A stretch of 64,000 bases of DNA. It comes from Pseudanabaena galeata CCNP1313. Lineage in GTDB: Bacteria > Cyanobacteriota > Cyanobacteriia > Pseudanabaenales > Pseudanabaenaceae. The translations under genes and the position numbers were made by a program. Of this stretch, positions 1 to 8,639 are shown piece by piece. Where the stretch lies: positions 2,852,001 to 2,916,000 of the forward strand of contig NZ_CP112874.1 in the NCBI RefSeq assembly GCF_029910235.1, read 5' to 3'. The stretch's first letter is position 1, and every line of letters begins with the position of its first letter. The notes below the pieces were generated by a model. The model did no database searches. It was not told the origin of the DNA and saw nothing but the letters and a program-made list of their open reading frames with translations.

Positions 1-1
1 T

Positions 2-2506
2 CTCTATGTTTACCCGATGAGTGAGTTTAGTCGGGAGCAGGTGAGTGAATATTTCGCACATCCTGAAATCAATGTGCCTCTGAGTGATGAGGCGGCGGAG
101 TCAGTGAAACAGTTTAGTTTGGGGATTCCCTTTGTGGTGCAGCAAATTGCGGCGATGCGTCAACAGGGGATCGATCTGGCAACGATTCTCAGCGCTCCAT
201 CGGCGGATCGTGATGATGAGTCGCCCCGTGAGGCGGTGGTTAGGGCAACGAGCGATCGCTTTTTACGGTATTGCTTGGATGAGCAGGACAAAAAGGCGGT
301 GTATGCGATGGCGATGATGCGTCGTCCTGATAATGAGTTGTTAAAGGCGATGCTGGGGGTGACTGACCTTGAGCCAGAAATGCGATCGCTGAAGGCAAGG
401 CATTCGTTTGTGTTGTTGGAGGGTAAGGGCATTAGGCTCCATGACAAACTAGAGAGCTTTTTGCAAGATTATCTGCGTTGTGGGTTAGCGGGACAGTCAC
501 CAATGGTGCGGGAGTTGAGCGATCGGGCTGTGGCTTATTTGGAACCGCGTTTGGATGAATGGACTCAGGAGTTTACGGATACGGCGGATTATTTCGAGTC
601 GGATCGGATTGCGAATGGGTTGTTGGATTTGGTGCAGTTTAAGTTTTGGCAAGATGTGGAGGTTGGCTGGCGCTATGCTGTGCCACTTTTTGTGGAGAGT
701 TGGCAATATAACAGCGATTGGCAAAAGCAACTTTTGGGAGTTATTGAGACTTTTCAGGTGCGGTTCGATGGTGATAGTAAAAAGCGCTTGAAAATCTTTA
801 CTGAAGATTTAGATTATTACTATTTCGATTCTGATAGTCGGAAAATTTTGCTGGATGAGTTGGAGAAGTTGGCAAAACGGGGTTGGATTGATGGCGATCG
901 TAAAAATGAACGCATGGTAATTCTCTTTTTACAACATGGGCGATTACTTTATGAACTGGAAGGCTATTCAGAATGTCTTCATATATATCTTGAAGCAGAA
1001 AAGCGACTCCCTGAAACTGCACTACATTTACGAAAAGATTTAGCAGAAGAATTTAGTGGAATTGGCTATAAGTTTCTCAGGAAAGACGGTAAACTAATCG
1101 CATCGACTGAAGCCCAGATTGCTTATCAAAATTCTGTTGCATTAAATCCTGATGATTCTAGTTCATGGAGAGAGTTAGGAGTTAGTCTTCACCAATTAGA
1201 ACAGTATGAATTAGCGATCGCATCCTATCAACGAGCGATCAGCCTAGACCCCAAAAATGCTTATCCCCACAACGACTTGGGTAATACCTACTCCGATCAA
1301 GGGAAATATGAATTAGCGATCGCATCCTATCAACAGGCAATAGAACTCGACCCAAATGATGCCTATCCCCACAACGGCTTGGGCAATGTCTACCAAGCAC
1401 AAGGAGAATACGAATTAGCGATCGCATCCTATCAACAGGCGATCGACCTTGATCCAAAATTTGCCAATCCCCACAACAATTTGGGCGATGTCTACTGCTA
1501 TCAAGGAAAGTGCGAATTAGCGATCGTATCCTATCAACAGGCGATCAACCTCGATCCGAATTATGCCAATCCCCACAACAATTTGGGCAATGTCTACAAC
1601 AATCAAGGAAAGTACGAATTAGCGATCGCATCCTATCAACAGGCGATCAACCTTGATCCAAAATTTGCCTATCCCCACAACAATTTGGGCAATGTCTACA
1701 ACAATCAAGGAAAGTACGAATTAGCGATCGCATCCTATCAACAGGCGATCAACCTCGACACAAAAGATGCTTATCCCCACAACGGTTTGGCAGAGGTCTA
1801 CCAAGCACAAGGAGAATACGAATTAGCGATCGCATCCTATCAACAGGCGATCGACCTCGACCCAAAATTTGCCTATCCCCATAACAATTTGGGAAATGTC
1901 TACAAAGCACAAGGAGAATACGAATTAGCGATCGCCTCCTATCAACAAGCGATCAATCTTGACCCTGACAGAGGTTCTTACAGTAGTAATTTAGCTGGAG
2001 TCTACTTCTTGCAAGGACAGTATGAATTAGCGCTCACTAACATACAAAAAGCTATCAAAATCAACCCTGACTATCCTGATTACAATAATGCTTTGGGTCT
2101 GATCTATCTATTCCAAGGAAAGTATGAATTAGCGATCAAAGCCTTGCAAAAGGGAATCACCCTCAACTCTAAAAAAGATGCTTCCCAGCAATTTATTTTA
2201 GGTATTGTAATGGGTATACAAGGCAATCAAGAAGAAGCTATTACTATATGGAAACAAAGTTTAGAACTTGTTACTAGTAATTCTCCAAACGAAATAATTG
2301 CTTGTTCAATTTGTCAAATTCTCATTGGTGAAATTGAGCAAGGCATAAAAAGTTTTCAAGAGATTTTAGCAACAAAAAACCTGCCAATTTCGGAACTATC
2401 ACTTGATCTTAGGATTACAGAACTTATAGCGCAATTTCCTACTAAAATTGAGGGCATTGATACTGTGATGGAGATGCTGCGTCAGGCGATTGCGAAAGCG
2501 CAATAA
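2..2506 (+). CDS. STAND-type ATPase C-terminal part with TPR repeats (5' end outside window)
   Basis: The frame is open from base 2, reading LYVYP before the first ATG at position 17, so I infer that the true start lies upstream. Counting from that ATG, residues 1-45 look like the end of an NB-ARC/STAND NTPase module: a winged-helix-like segment with a GxP motif (SLGIPF, G36-P38). Residues about 45-370 are an alpha-helical linker. Residues about 370-750 hold roughly eleven 34-residue TPR units of the form YELAIASYQQAIxLDPxxAYPHNNLGNVYxxQGx. STAND-TPR proteins are ATP-driven switches that oligomerise when the repeats bind a trigger; some act in phage defence and others in signalling. The Walker motifs and any N-terminal effector would be upstream, so the effector type cannot be read here. 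Confidence 0.8.
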   Translation, partial: LYVYPMSEFSREQVSEYFAHPEINVPLSDEAAESVKQFSLGIPFVVQQIAAMRQQGIDLATILSAPSADRDDESPREAVVRATSDRFLRYCLDEQDKKAVYAMAMMRRPDNELLKAMLGVTDLEPEMRSLKARHSFVLLEGKGIRLHDKLESFLQDYLRCGLAGQSPMVRELSDRAVAYLEPRLDEWTQEFTDTADYFESDRIANGLLDLVQFKFWQDVEVGWRYAVPLFVESWQYNSDWQKQLLGVIETFQVRFDGDSKKRLKIFTEDLDYYYFDSDSRKILLDELEKLAKRGWIDGDRKNERMVILFLQHGRLLYELEGYSECLHIYLEAEKRLPETALHLRKDLAEEFSGIGYKFLRKDGKLIASTEAQIAYQNSVALNPDDSSSWRELGVSLHQLEQYELAIASYQRAISLDPKNAYPHNDLGNTYSDQGKYELAIASYQQAIELDPNDAYPHNGLGNVYQAQGEYELAIASYQQAIDLDPKFANPHNNLGDVYCYQGKCELAIVSYQQAINLDPNYANPHNNLGNVYNNQGKYELAIASYQQAINLDPKFAYPHNNLGNVYNNQGKYELAIASYQQAINLDTKDAYPHNGLAEVYQAQGEYELAIASYQQAIDLDPKFAYPHNNLGNVYKAQGEYELAIASYQQAINLDPDRGSYSSNLAGVYFLQGQYELALTNIQKAIKINPDYPDYNNALGLIYLFQGKYELAIKALQKGITLNSKKDASQQFILGIVMGIQGNQEEAITIWKQSLELVTSNSPNEIIACSICQILIGEIEQGIKSFQEILATKNLPISELSLDLRITELIAQFPTKIEGIDTVMEMLRQAIAKAQ
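1205..2020 (+). repeat. Tandem 102-bp repeats encoding TPR units
   Basis: About eight 102-bp units lie head to tail inside the TPR gene. They are nearly identical at DNA level over the segment coding ELAIASYQQAI, and most carry a HIP1 site at the same place. Later units (after about 2020) are more divergent. Low synonymous divergence suggests recent duplication or gene conversion among units. Confidence 0.85.
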
Positions 2507-2857
2507 GTTGAGGCTTAACATTTGCGTCACAATTTTAAAACCCATCACAGAAATCTCGATCCGCAAATGCTATGCCCTCTCTGCATTTACAGACAATTTG
2601 TCCCTGCGTTGCGAAGTTTTGGGCAGAGCATTCCCAAAAGAAGATGATCTGAACAATTAGAAATTCTTGCGGGAATGCACTGCCCCTACAGTTCGATTCT
2701 ATGGGCGCGAATAAATAATGACATTAACAAAAATCGAGGATCTGGATATACATTCGGATTCTGTTGAGGCTTAGCGATCGCCTCCAAGTTTTGTAGAGCG
2801 ACTAGATACTGAGGATTTAGGCGATATCACTAGCTATCAATACCAGTGACAAATCAA
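2507..2857. other. Intergenic stretch with one copy of a 41-bp direct repeat
   Basis: No gene is supported. Bases 2785-2825 (CAAGTTTTGTAGAGCG...GGCGAT) recur at 3522-3563 with one substitution and one extra T. The rest shows nothing recognisable. Confidence 0.6.
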
Positions 2858-3088
2858 TTAAACCTTATCCCTCAATTCCAAAGAAGCTTTAGCTTGTGAT
2901 TCCAATTTTTCTCGAATAGCAACTTGCACTTTTTGATCGAAATTAAGATCGCTAGGACTAGCAATAACCCTGAGAGAACGCTGATTAAGACGATCTAAAT
3001 AAGCCTGAAGAGCAGCGCGATCGCCGCGATGCTTCAGAAAATATTGCTTCAGTTCAGCCTTAGACATAGAATCATAATCAACTTTCAT
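2858..3088 (-). CDS. DUF6887 family small protein
   Basis: A protein of about 76 residues beginning MKVDYDSMSKAELKQYFLKH, with the charged helical SKAELKxYxLxHRxDxxAxxAYLDRL pattern I associate with cyanobacterial DUF6887. I chose the ATG at 3088 because GGAGAG lies seven bases upstream; an in-frame ATG at 3103 has no such site. The first 11 bases overlap the end of the upstream DUF6888 gene, so the two are almost certainly cotranslated. Molecular function is unknown. The two-gene overlapping arrangement resembles toxin-antitoxin modules, but that is inference only. Confidence 0.75.
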   Translation of the reverse strand: MKVDYDSMSKAELKQYFLKHRGDRAALQAYLDRLNQRSLRVIASPSDLNFDQKVQVAIREKLESQAKASLELRDKV

Positions 3089-3263
3089 CTGCAAACTCTC
3101 CATTAGGTAAAACTTGAAACTCTAGCTCTTCCTCATATCCAGCCAAGATATATATATTTTGGGTTCTCTCATCAATACAAATAAGGTGTATAGGTTGGAG
3201 CATTGTATAAGTTAGCTGATAGCAGATACGATACAAGCTACTTAACTGGCTATCAGTGGGCAT
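3078..3263 (-). CDS. DUF6888 family small protein
   Basis: A 61-residue protein starting MPTDSQLSSLYRICYQLTY and ending in a segment NIYILAGYEEELEFQVLPNG that fits the DUF6888 pattern (MPT start, hydrophobic core, IxILAG, ending near a Gly). It is first in a two-gene unit with the DUF6887 gene, overlapping it by 11 bases. Cyanobacterial genomes often carry these two families side by side. Function unknown. Confidence 0.75.
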   Translation of the reverse strand: MPTDSQLSSLYRICYQLTYTMLQPIHLICIDERTQNIYILAGYEEELEFQVLPNGEFADES

Positions 3264-3651
3264 TCCATTTATTCACTCAATATTTTGAAGTTTATTTGTT
3301 AATAGCCAAGTACCTTGTCATTCTAGATAAATATTAACAAATTATTCTGCTATAGCGATCGGCAAATGGCAAATTATGAGGTAGTTTTTTCCCTAGATCA
3401 TCATAAAGTTCCCGAATAGCCTCAAACGCATCGCGCACTTTGAGCCTAACTGGTGCAAGGCATTAATTTTCTGAAAACTCAAATAGTGAGTATTGACTGA
3501 TAATCTGTTTTAATAAACCGTCAAGTTTTGTAGAGCGATTAGATACTGAGGATTTTAGGCGATCGCCCTGCAAATATAGCTCAAGCTTGCAGAAATCTAT
3601 TTAGATTTCTATGAGCTTGAGCTAGTGATTCTTATTTAATTGCCAAAAAGA
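3264..3651. other. Intergenic stretch between the acsF 3' end and the DUF6887/6888 pair
   Basis: No coding sequence is supported. It contains the second copy of the 41-42 bp direct repeat (3522-3563) and the hairpin at 3578-3623. Bases 3264-3480 are AT-rich with no clear signal. Confidence 0.6.
3578..3623 (-). terminator. Hairpin downstream of acsF
   Basis: Arms of 21 bases (AGCTCAAG...AAATCT and its near complement, 3 mismatches) lie 28 bases beyond the acsF stop. The position and strong stem suggest a transcription terminator for the minus-strand cluster. Confidence 0.5.
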
Positions 3652-4728
3652 CTAATGAACTTCGCCGCGCTTAGCCTCAGCATCAATAGGCTTAGCTAAA
3701 TACACCAGTAACAACTGCCAGAAAATCGCTACGAATAAAGGCAACTTCTGCAAAGTCTTCACAAACTGAGGGCGATCGCTATCATTAATCGCCATCAGCT
3801 TGAAATTGTAATCAGCGCATTTCTCCAATCTAGGAAAAAAGTCGGGATGACTAGTATCAAGCACCGCAGGAAACGCACTAATTGCAGTGTGATTAGTATT
3901 GACCACCACTTGCTTGTTATATTCGCGAGCATCTAAACCGATGGATTTATAGAAATCAGCCCGTTCAAACACGGTAATCGTATGCGTAGCAAATACCGTC
4001 AACAGGAAGAACCGCGCCCATAGTTTGGCTTTCCATGTACCCCATAGCGCTGGCTGCGATCGCAACAAAACCTTAAAGAAATCGCCGTGACGATTCTCAT
4101 CTTGACACCAGCTTTCAAAGTATTTGAAAAGTGGATAGAACTGATTTTCGGGATGATCCTTCAAATGATAATGCACGAGAATATAGCGCCAGTAGCCAAT
4201 TTTCTCGGACAAGTAAACGGTGTAAATTACCCATTCTGGTTTAAAGAAAGTATAGCTGCGCTTCTTAGTCATATTCACCAAGTCCAGCGACAGATTAAAA
4301 TCCTTCATCGCCTTATTCAAAAATCCTGCATGACGCGCTTCATCCCTTGCCATGAGATTGAAGGCTTCGGCTAACAGAGGACTGCGATCGCTGAGTTGGC
4401 GAGACAGTTCTTTAAATAGCAAAAATCCAGAAAACTCTGAAGTACAGGAACGCTCTAGAAAATCAATAAAAGCGGCGCGAGTCTCCCCATCAATATGTTC
4501 CCAAGACTGCAAAAACTCGTTATCCCGTTTGTAGTGATAGCGATTGTAATCAGTGCGAAGCTCTTCAACTACGGCTTCCAGTTCTGCCTGTTGCGATGAG
4601 ACATCCATCTTCGCAACCTTGTCATAGTCGGTAGTATAGAATCTGGGAGTTAAGAGGGTTTCTTTAACAGGAACTTTGATACCTTCACGGAGAAGTTCGG
4701 GTTCGGGTCTAGAGTGAATTGAAACCAT
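3652..4728 (-). CDS. acsF: Magnesium-protoporphyrin IX monomethyl ester (oxidative) cyclase
   Basis: A 358-residue protein of the AcsF/ChlA diiron family, which forms the isocyclic ring of chlorophyll: Mg-protoporphyrin monomethyl ester to divinyl protochlorophyllide, using O2. Two ExxH iron-binding motifs are visible, EARH at 130-133 and ENRH at 211-214, and the length is normal for the family. It is the last gene of a minus-strand cluster with ho, hemN, an NrdG-like gene and a hemerythrin. Synechocystis has two cyclases; the one next to ho2 and hemN (ChlAII) is the low-oxygen isoform. By context this copy is probably ChlAII-type, which is inference. Confidence 0.95.
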   Translation of the reverse strand: MVSIHSRPEPELLREGIKVPVKETLLTPRFYTTDYDKVAKMDVSSQQAELEAVVEELRTDYNRYHYKRDNEFLQSWEHIDGETRAAFIDFLERSCTSEFSGFLLFKELSRQLSDRSPLLAEAFNLMARDEARHAGFLNKAMKDFNLSLDLVNMTKKRSYTFFKPEWVIYTVYLSEKIGYWRYILVHYHLKDHPENQFYPLFKYFESWCQDENRHGDFFKVLLRSQPALWGTWKAKLWARFFLLTVFATHTITVFERADFYKSIGLDAREYNKQVVVNTNHTAISAFPAVLDTSHPDFFPRLEKCADYNFKLMAINDSDRPQFVKTLQKLPLFVAIFWQLLLVYLAKPIDAEAKRGEVH

Positions 4729-4773
4729 TGTAGTAATTTAGTTATAAAGGTTTTTATAAAGTTTGAGGTGTGC

Positions 4774-4848
4774 GATCCCCCTCAATCCCCCTTGTAAAGG
4801 GGGAAGAATTAAATTCTCCCCCCTTTACAAGGGGGGCTGGGGGGGATC
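4774..4848. repeat. C5/G5-rich palindromic element, copy 1
   Basis: A long inverted repeat built from GATCCCCCT...AAGGGGG and its complement about a short A/T centre. Its right end touches the stop codon of the hemerythrin gene (4848-4850). Related copies lie at 5960-6095 and 58106-58240. Similar C-tract palindromes are common between genes in filamentous cyanobacteria. Confidence 0.85.
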
Positions 4849-5267
4849 TATTGATTTTGGAAAAACTGAATCATCTTTTGGTCTTCACCCTTGATATGGT
4901 GAGTCAACCATTCAGTAAGAAATTGAGTAAGTTCTGTTGTTACTGCTTCGGTATTACGATCGCGAAACTTTAACAGTAGCCGATCTACCTTGGACAAGAG
5001 GTAATCGTGCGTATGTTTGTGGCGATCGTAATCAGGATAATTTACCGCCATCATCAAAGCCTCTTCCGTTTGAAAATGCTCGATGGTGTGATTCGCTAGG
5101 GCTTCTAGAAGCTCTTGGATTGTATAAATATTTTGTCTTGCGACAACAGCATCATGGAGGGCATTAACAATCTCAAATAGTTGTTGATGTTGTCCATCGA
5201 CCTGTGAGTTACCAGTGTTATATTCCTGTTGCCAACAAGCGATCGATTTAGTCAAAGTAGAAAGCAT
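4848..5267 (-). CDS. Bacteriohemerythrin
   Basis: A 139-residue four-helix O2-binding protein with a non-heme diiron site. All seven expected ligands are visible: H27, H64, E68, H83, H87, H124 and D129, in the usual contexts HF..EE..M, YP....H...H and HI....D. Proteins of this family store, sense or deliver O2. Its place between acsF and the NrdG-like gene suggests it buffers or delivers oxygen to the O2-using enzymes (cyclase, heme oxygenase), or protects the radical SAM proteins, at low oxygen. That role is inference. The stop codon lies at the edge of a palindromic repeat. Confidence 0.92.
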   Translation of the reverse strand: MLSTLTKSIACWQQEYNTGNSQVDGQHQQLFEIVNALHDAVVARQNIYTIQELLEALANHTIEHFQTEEALMMAVNYPDYDRHKHTHDYLLSKVDRLLLKFRDRNTEAVTTELTQFLTEWLTHHIKGEDQKMIQFFQNQ

Positions 5268-5320
5268 GAATTTATAGAATCAATGTATGTGTGAGGTTGT
5301 GCTTTGCTCAAACAGCGAAT

Positions 5321-5908
5321 TTAAGAAACCATATCGAAGTCCATTTGTCCGCGAAATCCAGTAAAAACACGAGTACCATCCTTAAGAATATGAATTTCGG
5401 TTTGATCGCTTGCCCAATCAATTTTGTCGGCAAAAGCGGGATTAAAGACATGCAAACGCTGATTGCGCGACGAAACAGGAGAATCGGGAGCGTGAATGGC
5501 AAGAGCCGCAATATAGGGACCATCAATCAAAATATCCAGTTGGTCGAGAAGATCCTCGGCTCCCTCTGGGGCGCTAGGCGATCGCAGTTCCGCTAATGTG
5601 TATCCCGTAAACGACATCACATTCAGTCCTGAGGCTTTGACCTGCTTGGCTAGGGCGGCTAAGGCAGGAGCCTGCAAAAATGGCTCACCTCCAGAAAAGG
5701 TGACTCCTTGATTGGCGGGTTCGCTGAGAATGCGTTCGGAGAGTTCCTCTACTGACACGAGTTGATTAATGGCTAACGACCAAGATGCTGGATTAAAGCA
5801 GTCAGGGCATTCACGCCAGCAACCCTGTACCCAGACCACAGCACGACAACCAGGTCCATTTACCTCAGAGCGATTTAGATAGCCCATGATATTCAGTTGT
5901 GGTGTCAT
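5321..5908 (-). CDS. NrdG-like radical SAM activating protein
   Basis: A 195-residue single-domain radical SAM protein. The [4Fe-4S] motif is CX3CX2C (C30, C34, C37 in VQGCWRECPDC), followed by SGGEPFLQ, the family's SAM-contact GGE motif. Such proteins resemble NrdG, the anaerobic ribonucleotide reductase activase. The ATG at 5908 is chosen because GGAGG sits six bases upstream; an upstream TTG frame to 5947 is less likely. No NrdD-type reductase is in the window, so the partner is unknown. The position in a hemN/ho/acsF cluster suggests use under low oxygen. Confidence 0.85.
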   Translation of the reverse strand: MTPQLNIMGYLNRSEVNGPGCRAVVWVQGCWRECPDCFNPASWSLAINQLVSVEELSERILSEPANQGVTFSGGEPFLQAPALAALAKQVKASGLNVMSFTGYTLAELRSPSAPEGAEDLLDQLDILIDGPYIAALAIHAPDSPVSSRNQRLHVFNPAFADKIDWASDQTEIHILKDGTRVFTGFRGQMDFDMVS

Positions 5909-5959
5909 GTCAACCTCCAAAGTTTCTTTAGATTTTTTAGACCGCAACCTTGGAAGCCA

Positions 5960-6095
5960 TTGAAGAATTACTTTCTATGGTCAAAGACTCTAAGAGATCC
6001 CCCACCCCCCCCTTATAAAGGGGGAAGAAGATAATTCTCCCCCCTTTATAAGGGGGGGGTGGGGGGATCTAGACAATTCTTAAATGGTTTCTTAT
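5960..6095. repeat. C5/G5-rich palindromic element, copy 2
   Basis: The same core as at 4774-4848, with longer ends matching the 58106-58240 copy (GAAGAATTACTTTCT on the left, AGACAATTCTTAAATGGTTT on the right). It fills the gap between the NrdG-like gene and hemN, its right end abutting the hemN stop codon at 6096. Confidence 0.8.
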
Positions 6096-7496
6096 CTAGA
6101 CTGACCTTGAGAATTTGTCAAGATCGTTCTTTTTCAGATAGGCATCAAACACTGAGGCAATATTGCGGATCAGCAAGCGTCCCGCAGGCGTGACCTCAAT
6201 GCGATCGCGTTCTAGTTCAATCAAGCCATCTGACTGTAGTTGTCGCAATTGCAAGCGTTCTGGTGCAAAATATTTACCAAAATCGCGATCGCAGGTTAAG
6301 TGATATTTAGCTTCAATCTCTTGCTGCGAGAGTTCAAATTGACACATCAGTTCCATAATTACGGAACGACGCAAAATGTCATCGGCATTGAGAGTAACAC
6401 CACGCTCAATCGGCAATTCGCCCGCATCGATCGCCTTATAAAAGTCCTGTAAACCCTTATGGTTTTGGGTATAGACGTTTTGCAACATACTGATCGAGGT
6501 CATGCCAAAGCCTAAGAGATCAGATTCAGGCTTGGTGGTATATCCTTGGAAATTACGATGTAAATTACCTTCACGCTGAGCGATCGCCAGTTCATCATTA
6601 GGCTTCGCGAAGTGATCCATGCCGATAAACACATAACCATGCTTGGTTAGAGTTTCAATGGTCATCTGCATGATTTGTAACTTCTCTTCTGGTGAAGGCA
6701 AAGTTGCAGGATCAATTTTCTTCTTCTGTAATGGCTTCAGCCAAGGAACATAGGCGAAGTTAAATACAGCAATGCGATCGGGATTAAGGGCGATCGTTTT
6801 GGTGAGGGTTTCGCGAAATGTGTCTAGGGTTTGATAGGGCAATCCATAGATGAGGTCAACGTTTACGCCTTCAAAGCCCACTTCCCGCATCCATTCCATT
6901 CCCTGAAACAGCATTTCTTCAGGTTGAATGCGATTAACTGCTTCTTGAACCTTAGGATTAAAATCCTGAATGCCAAAACTAATGCGATTAAATCCAAGGT
7001 TTCTTAAACCTTGCAAATATTCCTTAGTCAGCGATCGCGGATTCACTTCAAGGGAAATTTCGGCATCTTCGGCAAAAGTGAAATGCTTATGCAAACTTTG
7101 CCATAATCTCTCCACCTGATCAAAGGAGAAATAATTAGGAGTGCCGCCGCCCCAGTGCATTTGGTGAACTAGGCGATCGCGATCAACTGTGGTTGCCACT
7201 TGTTCAATATGACGAATCAAATAACCTAAATAAGGTTCGGCAATTTCCTTGCGAGAGCTAATTACCGTATTGCATCCGCAAAAATAACAGGGTGCATCAC
7301 AGAAGGGAATATGGGCATAGAGAGATAGAGGTGTTTTCTGCAAATTTCCAGCCGCGATCGCTCCCCGAAAATCAATTTTCTGAAAGCTTTCGTTTAATTC
7401 AGTTGCAGGTGGATAGCTGGTATATCTGGGTACGGGCTGATCATATTTATGTAAAAGATTAATATCAAATTTAACTGTCTGTGTTGCTGTATGCAT
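6096..7496 (-). CDS. hemN: Oxygen-independent coproporphyrinogen III oxidase
   Basis: A 466-residue radical SAM enzyme that decarboxylates two propionates of coproporphyrinogen III to give protoporphyrinogen IX without O2. The cluster motif CX3CX2C is in IPFCDAPCYFCGCN (C66, C70, C73), followed by HWGGGTPNYFS and the C-terminal HemN domain. The length matches bacterial HemN. It follows ho on the minus strand with a 66-base gap holding a hairpin. In Synechocystis the chlAII-ho2-hemN operon is induced under micro-oxic conditions by the MarR-type activator ChlR; no such regulator is seen here. Confidence 0.96.
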   Translation of the reverse strand: MHTATQTVKFDINLLHKYDQPVPRYTSYPPATELNESFQKIDFRGAIAAGNLQKTPLSLYAHIPFCDAPCYFCGCNTVISSRKEIAEPYLGYLIRHIEQVATTVDRDRLVHQMHWGGGTPNYFSFDQVERLWQSLHKHFTFAEDAEISLEVNPRSLTKEYLQGLRNLGFNRISFGIQDFNPKVQEAVNRIQPEEMLFQGMEWMREVGFEGVNVDLIYGLPYQTLDTFRETLTKTIALNPDRIAVFNFAYVPWLKPLQKKKIDPATLPSPEEKLQIMQMTIETLTKHGYVFIGMDHFAKPNDELAIAQREGNLHRNFQGYTTKPESDLLGFGMTSISMLQNVYTQNHKGLQDFYKAIDAGELPIERGVTLNADDILRRSVIMELMCQFELSQQEIEAKYHLTCDRDFGKYFAPERLQLRQLQSDGLIELERDRIEVTPAGRLLIRNIASVFDAYLKKNDLDKFSRSV

Positions 7497-7522
7497 TCAT
7501 TCACTTCCTAAATTTAAGGGGT

Positions 7523-7555
7523 GAGAATAAACAGCGCAAGGCGCTGTTTATTCTC
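7523..7555. terminator. Perfect hairpin between ho and hemN
   Basis: Arms GAGAATAAACAGCGC and its exact complement around AAG. It lies just after the ho stop codon and could terminate or attenuate transcription into hemN. Confidence 0.5.
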
Positions 7556-7562
7556 ATGATTT

Positions 7563-8300
7563 TTATGCTGCGTGGCTATGGTGACGCTCAGTACTACCAG
7601 CCCGATCCTGCTTGGTGAGCAGGTCAAAGACATGGGGATCGAGTACGGCTCTAACATCAGCTTCTAACTCATCCACCACATTCCGATTGAGTGTAAAAGC
7701 ATAATTTGCTTCTTCCACAATTCTCAAAATTGTGGCTTCATCCACAACCAGAGAATCTAAAGCATGGCGATACTTCTCTTTAAATTCCTTTTTCGCCTCA
7801 ATGGTTGGCAATTGCTCAAATTCATAGAAAGTCGTGCCGCGATCGCTTGGCAAATCTAACGCTGAACGAATAATATGTTTCAAGGCTTGCCCACCTGATA
7901 GATCGCCCATATAGCGCGTGTAGGAATGGGCTATTAAACAGGCGGGATCAGTATTGGAAAGATCGATTAAGCGATCAACATAAACTTGTCCTGCTTTGAG
8001 AGGGACGATTTGCGATCGCCAATCATCACCAAAATAAAAAGCTAAATCCTGTTCTAAATTTGACTGGCGATCAATTTCGGGGAAATACATTTTCCCGACA
8101 ATTGGATGATCAGCATGGCGCTTTAGTTCTGCTTCGAGGGTACTGTAAACAAGATAGAGGTTAGCCAATAATTTTCTAAACGGTACAATTTCCACAATAC
8201 CCTTGAGAAAGCATTTCATAAATGCAGTATTCTCGGCAGCAGTATGAGATTTTTGTGTACCTTCGCGTAGACGGGTAGCTAAGTGACTAGTCATCGGCAT
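7563..8300 (-). CDS. ho2: Heme oxygenase (biliverdin-producing)
   Basis: A 245-residue heme oxygenase that opens heme to biliverdin IX-alpha, iron and CO using ferredoxin and O2; biliverdin then feeds phycobilin synthesis. The proximal histidine is H19 (EGTQKSHTAAEN) and the distal-helix signature GDLSGGQAL is present. It is the first gene of the low-oxygen cluster. The symbol ho2 is assigned from its neighbours rather than from sequence alone. A second ATG two codons in (8294) is an equally possible start, as neither has a clear ribosome site. Confidence 0.93.
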   Translation of the reverse strand: MPMTSHLATRLREGTQKSHTAAENTAFMKCFLKGIVEIVPFRKLLANLYLVYSTLEAELKRHADHPIVGKMYFPEIDRQSNLEQDLAFYFGDDWRSQIVPLKAGQVYVDRLIDLSNTDPACLIAHSYTRYMGDLSGGQALKHIIRSALDLPSDRGTTFYEFEQLPTIEAKKEFKEKYRHALDSLVVDEATILRIVEEANYAFTLNRNVVDELEADVRAVLDPHVFDLLTKQDRAGSTERHHSHAA

Positions 8301-8417
8301 TTACTCACGCAACTTAATCACTGCATCCTAAACTTTATACCTATATCCAATGTCAAGCAAAGTTATGTTAAGGATTATCGTGATCGCCGATTAACGTCGC
8401 CACTCAATCCTTAATCT

Positions 8418-8460
8418 CAGAATGTCGTACCGTTCTCTAATCGGACGGTACGGCATTCTG
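8418..8460. repeat. Hairpin near the purL 3' end
   Basis: Arms CAGAATGTCGTACCGT and ACGGTACGGCATTCTG pair with one mismatch. Possibly a bidirectional structural element. Confidence 0.5.
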
Positions 8461-8502
8461 GATTTGTCTTCAAGCTCCAATATCAGTGTTCCACATAACA
8501 TC

Positions 8503-8613
8503 ACGCCAGTTCGACAAAAGCGAAAAATGGTAAGAATTGCTTAGCGATTCTTACCATTTTTCGCCATTTGCGGTGTGCTTTGCACACCGCAAATGGCTAT
8601 ATCGAATTCACGT
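8503..8613 (-). mobile_element. 111-bp MITE with ACGTSAGTTCG ends, copy 1
   Basis: Exactly 111 bp, in reverse orientation, flanked on both sides by the 7-bp direct repeat TAACATC (8496-8502 and 8614-8620), a clean target-site duplication. The interior folds into two hairpins: one around the AATGGTAAGAAT...ATTCTTACCATT stem and one around CATTTGCGGTGTGC...GCACACCGCAAATG. It has no coding capacity. Confidence 0.88.
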
Positions 8614-8639
8614 TAACATCAGTTCATAACTATGCTGAG

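Larger units (their letters stand above)
8301..8639. other. Intergenic region upstream of ho and downstream of purL
   Basis: Holds a 16-bp-arm hairpin (8418-8460) and one 111-bp MITE (8503-8613). Bases 8301-8417 must include the ho promoter, but I could not identify its elements with confidence. Confidence 0.6.

Noticed and set aside
1205-2020. Regular 102-bp repeats that could suggest a CRISPR or satellite
   Set aside because: They are in-frame codons of TPR units within one open gene.
4087-4374. 95-codon frame antisense to acsF
   Set aside because: acsF motifs on the other strand explain the sequence.
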